Source: Paraburkholderia elongata (lineage in GTDB: Bacteria; Pseudomonadota; Gammaproteobacteria; Burkholderiales; Burkholderiaceae). Taken from it: a stretch of DNA of 64,000 nt. Numbering within the stretch: position 1 is the stretch's first letter; every line of letters begins with the position of its first letter. This document shows, piece by piece, positions 34,552 to 43,358 of this stretch. Location of the stretch: contig NZ_WOEZ01000192.1 in assembly GCF_013177735.1 (NCBI RefSeq), positions 1 through 64,000 on the forward strand, in the 5' to 3' direction. The position numbers were made by a program, and so were the translations under genes. The notes below the pieces were generated by a model, which had not been told where the DNA came from, made no database searches, and saw nothing but the letters and a program-made list of their open reading frames with translations.

Positions 34552-34591
34552 GGCGTCGTTTCCGGTGCGAAGGCGGTGAATGAATGACGCT

Positions 34592-36565
34592 TTAGCGCGC
34601 CTCGGCTTGCAGCTGCGGCGGTTGCGGCTGTGCATACCACCACATCGACGTGATCCAGCCTTCCGCTCCATAGTACAGAGGCAAGGTCTTGGGCCACGCA
34701 AGCCCGCGCTTGAACGCCACCCGATGCGTCGCGCTGTACCAGTGCGGCACCGCATAGTAGCCATGCATCAGCACGCGGTCGAGCGCGTGTGTCGCGTCGA
34801 TCAATTGCTCGCGCGTCTGCGCATGCACGAGCGCGCTCACGATCGCGTCGACGGCCGGCGACTTCAGCCCGATCATGTTGTCCGAGCCTGGGGTGTCCGC
34901 GGCTTTGCTGCCGAAGCGGTCGATCTGCTCCGATCCTGGCACCTGCACGTCCGGCATGCGGATGGTGGTCGTGTCGAAATCAAATGCGTCGAGACGCTTC
35001 TGATAGACCGCGAAATCGGACACACGAAACGTGGCGGTAATGCCGAGCTTCTGCAGATTGCGGATGAACGTCGCGACGATCGGCTCCATTTGCGCGGCCG
35101 AACCGGAATCGTCGAGGATCTCGAACTGGAACGGCTCGCCTTTGGCGTTACGCAACGCGTTGTCGCGATAGGTCCACCCCGCCTGCTGCAACAAGGCACG
35201 CGCTTGCAGCAGATTGGCGCGCAGCGAACCCGGCGGATCCGTGTCAGGCTGCTTCGGCGGCGGACCGAATACCGCCGGATCGAGTTTTGCGCGCCAGGGT
35301 TCGAGCAGCGCGAGCTCACCAGGCGTTGGCAGACCCTTCGCCTGCAAATCCGTATTGGCGAAGAAGCTGTCGATGCGCGAGTACTGATTGAAGAACAGTT
35401 GGCGGTTCAGCCACTGAAAATCGAGCGCGAGATCGAGCGCCTTGCGCACCCGCACGTCCTGGAACAACGGCCGGCGCAGATTGAGCATGAAGCCCTGCAT
35501 GCCGGTGCCGTTATGCTGCGGAAACTCGCGCTTGATCAACTCGCCGCTATCGAACTTCTTGCCGACGTCGCGCCGTACCCAATTACGCGCGACGTATTCG
35601 ACCATCGCATCGTATTCGCCCGCCTTGAACGCTTCCAGCCGCGCGACGTTGTCCGAATACAGCTTATAAGCAATGCGATCGAAATTGTTCATACCGACGC
35701 GCACCGGCAGCGCCGCGCCCCAGTAGTTCGGGTCGCGCCGATAGGTGATCGTGCGGCCGTTGTCGTACTGCTCAATCAGATAAGGCCCGCTGGCGATCGG
35801 CTTCTCGAACGCCAATTGGTCGAACGGAATTCGGCTACCGTCCGGCTTCATTCCCCACTTGCGCGAGAACACCGGCATGCCGCCCGCCAGCAACGGCAAC
35901 TCGCGATTGCGTTGGTGAAACTCGAAGCGGATCGTCTGCGGATCGACCACCACCGCGCGTGTGATCTCGCCGAAAATCGACGCGAATTGCGGCGCGGCCT
36001 GCGGGCTTTTCAGCGTGTCGAGCGAAAACTTGACGTCGTCGGCGGTGACCGGATCGCCGTTCGAAAAGCGTGCGCGCGGGTTGATGTGGAAGGTGGTCGA
36101 CAGGCCGTCGGGCGCGATATTGATGTCGTCGGCGAGCAGGCCATAGGCGGAGGCCACTTCGTCGCTGCTGCCGATAGTCAGGCTTTCGAACAGCAGATCG
36201 ACGCCCGGTGCGGTATTGCCGCGCAGTGTGAACGGATTGAATTTATCGAAACTGGTAAGTCGACTTGGATTGGCCAACACCAGCGTGCCACCCTTCGGCG
36301 CATCCGGGTTGACGTAGTCGAAGTGCTTGAAGTCCGCGGGATATTTCGGCTCGCCGTATTGAGCGATCGCATAGACGGCGTGAGCTTCGGGCGCCGCGAG
36401 CAAACCGGCCAGGGCGGATACGCCGCACAGAACAACGGCGCACGCCGAGCGCCAGGAACGCGGCACAACCCGCGGCACAACCGGTAGACCGACACGCGAT
36501 AGCCTGTGAATCACGCCGCACCAAAGTGCACGAGGCGTTTGAACCCATCGCGAGCCAGTTGTCAT
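34592..36565 (-). CDS. yejA: Periplasmic peptide-binding protein YejA
   Basis: YejA captures peptides for the YejBEF permease complex. The 657-residue solute-binding protein (SBP family 5) has a long N-terminal region of about 35 residues before the hydrophobic signal CAVVLCGVSALAGLLAAPEAHA, then YGEPKYPADFKHFDYVNPDAPKGG, RFSNGDPVTADDVKFSLDTL, and the C-terminal LDRVLMHGYYAVPHW. The length is about 50 residues above E. coli YejA because of the extended N-terminus. A later start cannot be excluded, but the ATG at 36565 is the first in frame. Confidence 0.94.
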   Translation of the reverse strand: MTTGSRWVQTPRALWCGVIHRLSRVGLPVVPRVVPRSWRSACAVVLCGVSALAGLLAAPEAHAVYAIAQYGEPKYPADFKHFDYVNPDAPKGGTLVLANPSRLTSFDKFNPFTLRGNTAPGVDLLFESLTIGSSDEVASAYGLLADDINIAPDGLSTTFHINPRARFSNGDPVTADDVKFSLDTLKSPQAAPQFASIFGEITRAVVVDPQTIRFEFHQRNRELPLLAGGMPVFSRKWGMKPDGSRIPFDQLAFEKPIASGPYLIEQYDNGRTITYRRDPNYWGAALPVRVGMNNFDRIAYKLYSDNVARLEAFKAGEYDAMVEYVARNWVRRDVGKKFDSGELIKREFPQHNGTGMQGFMLNLRRPLFQDVRVRKALDLALDFQWLNRQLFFNQYSRIDSFFANTDLQAKGLPTPGELALLEPWRAKLDPAVFGPPPKQPDTDPPGSLRANLLQARALLQQAGWTYRDNALRNAKGEPFQFEILDDSGSAAQMEPIVATFIRNLQKLGITATFRVSDFAVYQKRLDAFDFDTTTIRMPDVQVPGSEQIDRFGSKAADTPGSDNMIGLKSPAVDAIVSALVHAQTREQLIDATHALDRVLMHGYYAVPHWYSATHRVAFKRGLAWPKTLPLYYGAEGWITSMWWYAQPQPPQLQAEAR

Positions 36566-36760
36566 AGGGGCCTTGTTGGTCAGTGGGCAATTTCAATCTG
36601 AGAGAATTCTACCCAATAAACCGGCGCGATCCGCACATCTCATCTGCACGACGTTCACGTGCGTGATGAGCAGACCTCATTGGGAGAATTCATGGGCTTC
36701 CTCGCTGGCAAACGTCGATTCGGGGCTTTCAACTCAGTCCGCTGGTTTCGCGAGCGCAAT

Positions 36761-36790
36761 AAAAAACCGCCCATTTCGGGCGGTTTCTTC
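36761..36790 (-). terminator. Rho-independent terminator of the small proline-rich gene
   Basis: Stem AAACCGCCC / GGGCGGTTT with loop ATTTC. On the minus strand it is followed by TTTTTTATTG, 40 bases after the stop of the gene at 36828. Confidence 0.85.
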
Positions 36791-36827
36791 GACGCAGCGA
36801 CTGCGTCAACTTCGGCCTTTCGATGGC

Positions 36828-37175
36828 TCAATGCCAGCCGCGACGATTGTCGTAGTGGTCACGACCGTAATCGTAGCGGCCCGGGGGATGACGGCGATAC
36901 CAGTCGTCACGCGCCCAGTAGCGGCGGCCATCCCAGTAGCGGTCGCCGTGCCAGCCGATTACGACCGCCGGGCCGCCGTAGTACACGGGAGCCGGCTGGT
37001 AGATGACAGGCGGCGGAGGGGGCGGCGGCGGCGCATAGATCGGAGCCGGGGCCACGTAGATCGGCGCGGGAATGCCGATGTTGACACCAATGTTGAGCCC
37101 GCCGGCCATTGCAGCACCCGACGCAGCCAACCCGAGAACCCCGATCAGAAGCGGAACAAGACGTGCGGACTTCAT
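36828..37175 (-). CDS. Small secreted Pro/Tyr-rich protein
   Basis: This 115-residue protein has a signal peptide (VPLLIGVLGLAASGAAMAGG), a central proline tract (PPPPPPPPVIYQPAPVYYGG) and a C-terminus rich in Tyr, Trp, Arg and His (HGDRYWDGRRYW, DDWYRRH, RYDYGRDHYD). Proteins of this general look are frequent and uncharacterised in Burkholderiales. ATG at 37175 has AAGGG upstream. Probably periplasmic or surface-attached. It is monocistronic, with its own terminator. Confidence 0.8.
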   Translation of the reverse strand: MKSARLVPLLIGVLGLAASGAAMAGGLNIGVNIGIPAPIYVAPAPIYAPPPPPPPPVIYQPAPVYYGGPAVVIGWHGDRYWDGRRYWARDDWYRRHPPGRYDYGRDHYDNRRGWH

Positions 37176-38013
37176 TGATCACCCTTTTGAAGAATGTGTG
37201 TTGTTGGCCGAAATATAGCGCAAGGCAGCCATCCGCGTATTTCAACTTTGTAATAACTGATGCACGACATCGCACTGCTGGCCGCCCGGTTACGTCTCGT
37301 TACATTGGACAAAGGTTTGGTGAAAAAGTAGTGCCGGTGTAATCGAGCCGCCTCGCCGTTAGTCGCCCATCTGCTGGCACGTTCCCCATCTTTCACCGCC
37401 CTCGCCGCCGCGGGCAATTCTGGCGGCCGCTATCGCACGCGCCAGGTAATCCGGTCGCAGGGTCCGCGATCAGCCTTGTGGCCGTGGTATTGCCGACGCA
37501 CCCAGATCAATAGGATATCGAAGCATTTTTGCGGCACGTAACGGGCCTGGTTGAACTCCGAAACCCGTTCGCTCCACCCGCCTCAATCGCCCTTGCCTTC
37601 CCGCGCGTTCGCGCCGCCCCTCTTGTGGGCGACTCACATCGGATCGCAAGGTGACATCGCGGCGCAAAGCGTCGTCTATCGCCCCGGCCACTCCGCCGCC
37701 GCGATTGCCGCGACGCCCGGCCGCGCCCATTCGCACAGACCGCCAAAACGAACATTGGATGTTCGAAAGAACATTTCCTCAATACCTTTAGGTCGCCGGT
37801 CGTCCGACCTCATTACCGTCAAAGCACCCTTCGAAGGGCCTAATTTAACAGATATTTCAAGAAACTCAACCACTTAAGCCATGGTTTCCCCTAGTATCCC
37901 GGCGCCTCACCAGTGATACGATGACTGACACTAAACGCCGATAAATGTTCGAATTCGCGCATGCCTGCCGTCCAGCGGACAGTCAGCGGACACATTGGGT
38001 ACGGAGACAGATT
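37176..38013. other. 838-base gene-free stretch
   Basis: Short frames in this region lack any family signature and have Arg/Pro-rich compositions typical of antisense noise. The stretch between 37749 and 37774 holds a perfect palindrome and an extra half-site (see separate entry). It ends with the leader of the transporter gene. Nothing else is evident. Confidence 0.5.
37749..37774. promoter_or_regulatory. Candidate operator upstream of the MFS-GH31-porin genes
   Basis: CGAACAT-TGG-ATGTTCG (37749-37765) is a perfect inverted repeat with 7-bp arms, and a further GAACAT half-site follows at 37769-37774. ATGTTCGAA recurs at 37945-37953. The site is 249 bases upstream of the transporter start. 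The binding protein is not encoded nearby. Confidence 0.5.
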
Positions 38014-39300
38014 TTGAAAACAATCATTGGTTTGCGCTGGTGGATCATCGCGCTCGTGTGTGCCGGGACGATCGTCAACTATCTGTCGCGCAATGCGCTC
38101 GGTGTGATGGCGCCGGAGTTGACGAAGCTCCTGCACATGAGCACGAAGCAGTATTCGTACGTCGTCGGTGCGTTCCAGGTCGGCTATACGATCATGCAGC
38201 CGGTATGCGGCCTGATCATCGATCTGATCGGTTTGCGCCTTGGCTTTGCGCTGTTCGCCTGCCTTTGGTCGCTGACGGGCGTACTGCACGGTTTCGCGAG
38301 CGGCTGGCTCTCGCTGGCGGCCTTGCGCGGACTCATGGGGCTGACGGAGGCCGTCGCCATTCCGGCAGGCATGAAGGTGGTCGCCGAATGGTTTCCTAAT
38401 CGCGAGAAATCCGTCGCGGTGGGCTACTTCAATGCGGGTACGTCGCTCGGTTCGCTGCTCGCCCCGCCGCTCGTCGTCTTCCTGTCGTTGAGATATGGCT
38501 GGCAAAGCGCGTTTGCGGTGACGGGCGCGCTCGGCTTCGTCTGGGCCGCCGTCTGGTATGTGCTGTACCGCTCGCCGGCCGATCACGCGCGCATCAGCGA
38601 GGCAGAGCGCGAGGCGATCGTCAGCGGCCAAACCCCGGCTGCGCCGCAGCGGCGCAGCATCCGCGAAGTACTCCGTACGCGCCGGTTCTGGGCGATCGCA
38701 CAAGCGCGTTTCTTCGCGGAGCCCGCGTGGCAAACGTTCAGCTTCTGGATTCCCCTTTACCTCGCGACGCAACGCCACATGGATCTGAAGCAGATCGCGA
38801 TGTTCGCGTGGCTGCCGTTTCTTGCCGCCGACCTCGGTGGCCTCTTCGGCGGCTACCTGTCGCCGTTCCTGATGAAGCATTTGCGCATGCCGCTGATCGG
38901 GTCGCGCATCGCGGGTGTCGTGCTCGGCGCTTTCATGATGCTTGGACCGGCATGTATCGGCCTCGTCGCCTCGCCGTATCAAGCGATTGCGCTTTTCTGC
39001 GTGGGCGGCTTCGCGCATCAGATGATCTCGGCGCTCGTCAACACGTTGGCAGCCGACGTGTTCGACCCCAGCGAAGTCGGCACCGTCGCCGGATTTGCAG
39101 GGATGTCCGCGTGGATCGGCGGCCTGGGCTTTTCGCTGCTGGTCGGCGCGCTGGCCGATTCGATCGGCTACACGCCGCTATTCGGCGCCCTCGGCGCTTT
39201 CGACCTCATCGGCGCCACACTACTGATCATTCTGATGCGCGGCGTCTCCCGCGACGTGCGTCCGCGTCAAGTCGACAACAACGCCAGCACTGCTGCGTGA
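38014..39300 (+). CDS. MFS transporter, anion:cation symporter (hexuronate-type)
   Basis: The 428-residue membrane protein has about 12 hydrophobic segments and the start KTIIGLRWWIIALVCAGTIVNYLSRN, which resembles ExuT/GudP-type hexuronate and sugar-acid symporters (ACS family of the major facilitator superfamily). YSYVVGAFQVGYTIMQP and EWFPNREKSVAVGYFNAGTS follow the family pattern. The TTG at 38014 is preceded by GGAG and gives the family N-terminus; an ATG at 37945 would add 23 residues. A GH31 glycosidase and a porin follow on the same strand, so it probably imports a glycoside or sugar acid. The substrate is not defined by sequence. Confidence 0.9.
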   Translation: MKTIIGLRWWIIALVCAGTIVNYLSRNALGVMAPELTKLLHMSTKQYSYVVGAFQVGYTIMQPVCGLIIDLIGLRLGFALFACLWSLTGVLHGFASGWLSLAALRGLMGLTEAVAIPAGMKVVAEWFPNREKSVAVGYFNAGTSLGSLLAPPLVVFLSLRYGWQSAFAVTGALGFVWAAVWYVLYRSPADHARISEAEREAIVSGQTPAAPQRRSIREVLRTRRFWAIAQARFFAEPAWQTFSFWIPLYLATQRHMDLKQIAMFAWLPFLAADLGGLFGGYLSPFLMKHLRMPLIGSRIAGVVLGAFMMLGPACIGLVASPYQAIALFCVGGFAHQMISALVNTLAADVFDPSEVGTVAGFAGMSAWIGGLGFSLLVGALADSIGYTPLFGALGAFDLIGATLLIILMRGVSRDVRPRQVDNNASTAA

Positions 39301-39319
39301 CCTCACTCGAAGACACATC

Positions 39320-41743
39320 ATGCGTTCACTGACAAATCTGAAACATCCGCCGCGTTTTTCACTGTCTTCTCATATCGGCAATCACATCGTTCTCACCGCG
39401 CAGCAAAACTGCCGGATTGAACTGTTCGTTCTCGCCGAAGACATCATCCGGGTACTCGTGCTGCCGGACGGCGAAACGCACGGTCCGCGGACCTGGTCCA
39501 TCGCACCGGGCCCGGACAACGTTCCGCTCGAAGGCCGTGATCGCCGGGACATGAACGATTTCACGCCACCCAGGTTTGACGTATCGACCCACGCTGAGCA
39601 CGTTGTCATTGAAACGGCGCGTATCCGTTTGACGGTCACGCTGGACGGTGGATTCTGCGCGTGGGACATCCTGTACGACTCGACGTGGCATCGCGTGATG
39701 AGCGATCGGAAGACGCAAGCGTATAACTTCGGCTGGTGGGACGAGCGCGTGTATCACTACATCGAGCGTCGCAAGGGCGAAATGTATGTTGGCCTGGGCG
39801 AGCGCGCCGGTTCGCTCAACCGCGCGGACCAGTCCTACGAAATGCGCAACATCGACGCGATGGGCTATAGCGCACGCACTACGGACCCGCTCTACAAGCA
39901 CATCCCCTTTTATGTCACATGGCAGCCGGAAACGTCGACAGGATTCGGCCTGTTCTACGACACGCTCGCCGACTGCCGCTTCGACATGGGCCGCGAGCTC
40001 GACAACTATCACGCCCACTACCGGCACTTTGTCGCCGAGCATGGCGATCTCGACTATTACTTCATCGCGTCGGCAGGCACGCCCTTGCATGCGGTGCGCC
40101 GCTTTACGTGGCTGACCGGGCGTCCGGCCTGGATGCCGAAATGGGGGCTGGGCTACTCCGGCTCGACGATGAGCTATACCGACGCGCCCGATGCGCAGCA
40201 GAGGATGGGCGAATTCATCGATCGATGCCACGAGCACGACGTGCTGTGCGATTCATTCCACCTGTCGTCGGGCTATACGTCGATAGGTCCGAAGCGCTAC
40301 GTGTTCAACTGGAACCACGAGAAGTTTCCGGATATAGACGGCTTTGTTCAGAGCTATCTCGAGCATGGCGTTCGTCTGTGCGCGAACATCAAGCCGTGCC
40401 TGTTGCAGGATCATCCGGCGTTCGACGAAGTAGCGCGTGCCGGCTTGCTGATCGCGTCGCGCGACGGCGATCCGGCGTGGGTGCAGTTCTGGGACGAAGT
40501 AGGCGCGTATCTGGACTTCACGAATCCCGCCACCATCGACTGGTGGAAAGCGCGCGTGAAAGACAGCCTGTTGAAGCACGGCATCGCCGCAACGTGGAAC
40601 GACAACAACGAATTCGAAATCTGGTCGCCCGACGCGATTGCCCAAGGCTTCGGCCAACCGTATCCGGCACGCGAGGCGAAGGTGCTGCAAACGCAGTTGA
40701 TGATGCGCGCGTCGCACGACGCGCAGCGCGAATACGCGCCGGACCGTCGGCCGTTCCTCGTGTCCCGCTCGGGCGGCGTCGGCATGCAACGCTATGTGCA
40801 GACATGGTCCGGCGACAACTTCACCTCGTGGGAAACGCTGCGCTTCAATCTGAAGATGGGCCTCGGGCTCGCCATGTCCGGTGTGTCGAACAGCGGTCAC
40901 GATATCGGCGGATTCTCGGGCCCGGCGCCCGGTCCGGAGTTGTTCGCCCGCTGGGTCGCCTTCGGCATCTTCCTGCCGCGTTTCAGCATTCATTCCTGGA
41001 ACGACGACGGCACGGTCAACGAGCCCTGGATGTATCCCGAAGTCACGCAGCAGGTGGCGGCGCTGATCAAACTGCGCTACCGGCTGATTCCCTACCTGTA
41101 TGAGTTGCTATGGCAATCGCACAGCGCGTACGAGCCGGTACTGCGTCCGATGTTCGCCGAGTTTCCGCACGATCCGCGCTGTCTCGCCGACGGCGACGAC
41201 ATGATGCTGGGCTCGTCGATGCTGGTCGCACCGGTGGTCGAAGCGGGTCAGTCGACGCGCGACGTTTACCTGCCGGCCGGTGCACGTTGGGTGTCGTACT
41301 GGAGCGGCGAAGTGTTCGAAGGCGGTCAGACGGTGAACCTGCCGGCCCCATTCGAGCAGCCGGTGACATTGCTGCGTGAGGGCAGCGTGATTCCGTTGAA
41401 CATCGCTGAACAACACTTCGGCCGTCCCGCCGACGAACGTGCGTTCATCGCCGTGCCGCACGCCGGCGCAGGCATCGCTCGCGGCGGCTGCGTCGAAGAC
41501 GATGGCGAAAGCGAAGCCTGGCGCACAGGCGCGCAAGGCCGCTGGAACGTCACGATTACTAGCGATGCGAGCACGTTGCGCATTTCGATCGTGCGAGAAG
41601 GCTGGTTTCAGCATCCGCAGCACGAAGTTCGACTGTTCGTGCCGAACGACGAAGTGCGCCCGGCCGTCTGCATCGACGGCACGCTGGTAGCCGACCATAC
41701 GGTTGACGGCTGGCGATGCCTGACGATTTCCATCGCTCACTAA
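39320..41743 (+). CDS. Glycoside hydrolase family 31 (alpha-glucosidase/xylosidase type)
   Basis: GH31 enzymes hydrolyse alpha-glycosidic bonds with retention. The 807-residue product has the N-terminal beta-domain, the catalytic barrel with nucleophile Asp428 in ATWNDNNEF, acid/base Asp499 in QTWSGDNFTSWE followed by GHDIGGFSG, and C-terminal beta domains. No signal peptide is seen, so hydrolysis would be intracellular after import. It starts 19 bases after the transporter stop. The W-N-D-N-N-E form of the nucleophile motif is alpha-glucosidase-like. The aglycone preference cannot be read from sequence; pairing with an acid-sugar symporter hints at an anionic glycoside. Confidence 0.92.
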   Translation: MRSLTNLKHPPRFSLSSHIGNHIVLTAQQNCRIELFVLAEDIIRVLVLPDGETHGPRTWSIAPGPDNVPLEGRDRRDMNDFTPPRFDVSTHAEHVVIETARIRLTVTLDGGFCAWDILYDSTWHRVMSDRKTQAYNFGWWDERVYHYIERRKGEMYVGLGERAGSLNRADQSYEMRNIDAMGYSARTTDPLYKHIPFYVTWQPETSTGFGLFYDTLADCRFDMGRELDNYHAHYRHFVAEHGDLDYYFIASAGTPLHAVRRFTWLTGRPAWMPKWGLGYSGSTMSYTDAPDAQQRMGEFIDRCHEHDVLCDSFHLSSGYTSIGPKRYVFNWNHEKFPDIDGFVQSYLEHGVRLCANIKPCLLQDHPAFDEVARAGLLIASRDGDPAWVQFWDEVGAYLDFTNPATIDWWKARVKDSLLKHGIAATWNDNNEFEIWSPDAIAQGFGQPYPAREAKVLQTQLMMRASHDAQREYAPDRRPFLVSRSGGVGMQRYVQTWSGDNFTSWETLRFNLKMGLGLAMSGVSNSGHDIGGFSGPAPGPELFARWVAFGIFLPRFSIHSWNDDGTVNEPWMYPEVTQQVAALIKLRYRLIPYLYELLWQSHSAYEPVLRPMFAEFPHDPRCLADGDDMMLGSSMLVAPVVEAGQSTRDVYLPAGARWVSYWSGEVFEGGQTVNLPAPFEQPVTLLREGSVIPLNIAEQHFGRPADERAFIAVPHAGAGIARGGCVEDDGESEAWRTGAQGRWNVTITSDASTLRISIVREGWFQHPQHEVRLFVPNDEVRPAVCIDGTLVADHTVDGWRCLTISIAH

Positions 41744-41807
41744 CAAAGCATGTATCACCGCCCTGAAGTGCAACGCACACCTATCTAATCCGGAGACCCG
41801 AACAACC

Positions 41808-42995
41808 ATGAACTCATCGAAGCGCGCGCGTACACGCGCACTTGTCCTCTCGTGCCTGCCGTTTGCGGGCACCGTGTTGTCAACCGGCGCGTCGGCGCAA
41901 AGCAGCGTTACGCTGTATGGCGTGGTCGATAACGCCTTCGCCTATGTCAGCAACCAGAAGGGACACTCCAACTTCTACATGAGCCAGGGCAACCTGCAGG
42001 CGAGTAAGTTCGGCCTGCTCGGTGCCGAAGACATTGGCGGCGGCACGAAGGCGATTTTCAGGCTCGAAAGCGGCTTTAACTCGCTGACTGGTGCACAAAG
42101 TAGCGCGGGATTCATTTTCAATCGACAAGCGTACGTCGGACTCACCAATGACCAATACGGGACGGTGACACTCGGCCGCCAGTACACGCCTTACTTCCAG
42201 ATGGTCGGCGCACTCGGACCGACGGGCGTCTTGACGGGCGCGACAGGCGCTCACCCCGGCGACCTCGACGCGCTCGACACCACGCTGCGCCTCAACAATT
42301 CGGTTACCTATCTATCGCCGAACCTCGCCGGCTTGCAATTCAGCGCGCAGTACGGCCTGGGCGGTGTGCCGGGCAGCGTGGCCAACGGCAGCCAATTCAG
42401 CGCGGCGGTTCGCTACGACTACCAGCCGTTTGCGATCGCGGTGGGCTATGTGAAACTGAAAGATATCGCGACGAGCCAGGCGCTCGGTACCTACGCCGTC
42501 AATTCGCCGGTAAACAGTGGCTATGCGACGGCACGCAGCGCGCAGTTGTTCGCCGCAGCAGCTCGCTACATCCACCAGGACCTGATGGTCGGCGTGAACT
42601 ATTCGAACGTGCAGTACGCGCCGGGCTCCGGTTCGCTGTTCACCAACGAGGGTGTGTTCAATACGTACGGCGTGATTTCCACGTACCGGATCACGCCAGC
42701 CGTGACTGTCGGCGCCGGCTACAGCTACACGCAGGCAAGCAAAGCGAATGGCATCAGCGATGCCGCGCGCTATCAGCAGATTTCGCTCGAGCAGACGTAC
42801 AACCTCTCCACCCGTACCACGCTGTACGCACTGGAGGCGTATCAGCATGCGCGGGGCAAGACGTTGGTTGCGGCGGGCAGCACTGGGACGAGTATTACTG
42901 ACGCAGTGGCGGTGGTCGGCGACTCGCAGAATACGACGCCGTCGTCAGGGCCGTCGCAATTCGTCGGCATGGTGGGGTTGCGGCACGCGTTTTGA
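41808..42995 (+). CDS. Gram-negative outer-membrane porin (OmpC/OpcP type)
   Basis: The 395-residue protein has a signal peptide (LVLSCLPFAGTVLSTGASA) and the Burkholderiales porin start QSSVTLYGVVDNAF, then alternating amphipathic strands with conserved KFGLLGAEDIGGGTKAIFRLESGF and FNRQAYVGLTNDQYGTVTLGRQ, and ends in phenylalanine (GLRHAF) as outer-membrane barrels do. It is 64 bases downstream of the GH31 gene on the same strand and is probably part of the cassette, supplying the outer-membrane step. ATG at 41808 follows CGGAG. Confidence 0.94.
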   Translation: MNSSKRARTRALVLSCLPFAGTVLSTGASAQSSVTLYGVVDNAFAYVSNQKGHSNFYMSQGNLQASKFGLLGAEDIGGGTKAIFRLESGFNSLTGAQSSAGFIFNRQAYVGLTNDQYGTVTLGRQYTPYFQMVGALGPTGVLTGATGAHPGDLDALDTTLRLNNSVTYLSPNLAGLQFSAQYGLGGVPGSVANGSQFSAAVRYDYQPFAIAVGYVKLKDIATSQALGTYAVNSPVNSGYATARSAQLFAAAARYIHQDLMVGVNYSNVQYAPGSGSLFTNEGVFNTYGVISTYRITPAVTVGAGYSYTQASKANGISDAARYQQISLEQTYNLSTRTTLYALEAYQHARGKTLVAAGSTGTSITDAVAVVGDSQNTTPSSGPSQFVGMVGLRHAF

Positions 42996-43012
42996 TGCGG
43001 ATTGCGAGCTGA

Positions 43013-43052
43013 AAAAAACAAAACCCCGCAGAGCCTAGACTCTGCGGGGTTT
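43013..43052. terminator. Bidirectional Rho-independent terminator between porin and tRNA-Ser
   Basis: A 13-bp perfect stem AAACCCCGCAGAG / CTCTGCGGGGTTT with loop CCTAGA. On the minus strand it is followed by TTTTGTTTTTTT, so it also ends tRNA-Ser. Confidence 0.93.
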
Positions 43053-43063
43053 GCCGCCATTGC

Positions 43064-43157
43064 TGGCGGAGACGGAGGGATTCGAACCCTCGATCCAGGT
43101 TTTGGCCCAGATGCTCCCTTAGCAGGGGAGTGCCTTCGACCTCTCGGCCACGTCTCC
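43064..43157 (-). tRNA. tRNA-Ser (anticodon GCT)
   Basis: A 94-base class II tRNA with long variable arm, encoded CCA, acceptor GGAGACG / CGTCTCC and anticodon loop CTGCTAA (GCT). It reads AGC/AGU codons. Confidence 0.98.
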
Positions 43158-43358
43158 CAAACTTTCGGTTGCGCAGGGAGTCAGCGCAACGAAGCCAAGA
43201 TAATAGCGGGCCGAACCGCGAAGGTCAATGTCTGCCGCACATTTTTTGTGCCAGTTTTGTCATCACCGACGCAATTTATTCACATTGGCCGGGCATCCAG
43301 CCATGCATTCGGAGATGAGGCGCTCTTGTTCGCCTCACCCCGCACCCCCTGCAGCAAA

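Noticed and set aside
34580..36487. A 635-codon open frame on the plus strand
   Set aside because: It is the complement of yejA; the composition is Arg/His/Val-heavy with no family features. Shadow frame of a GC-rich gene.
37470..37877. Small genes in the 37.2-38.0 kb gap
   Set aside because: Several short frames overlap on both strands with no ribosome site, signal or family features.
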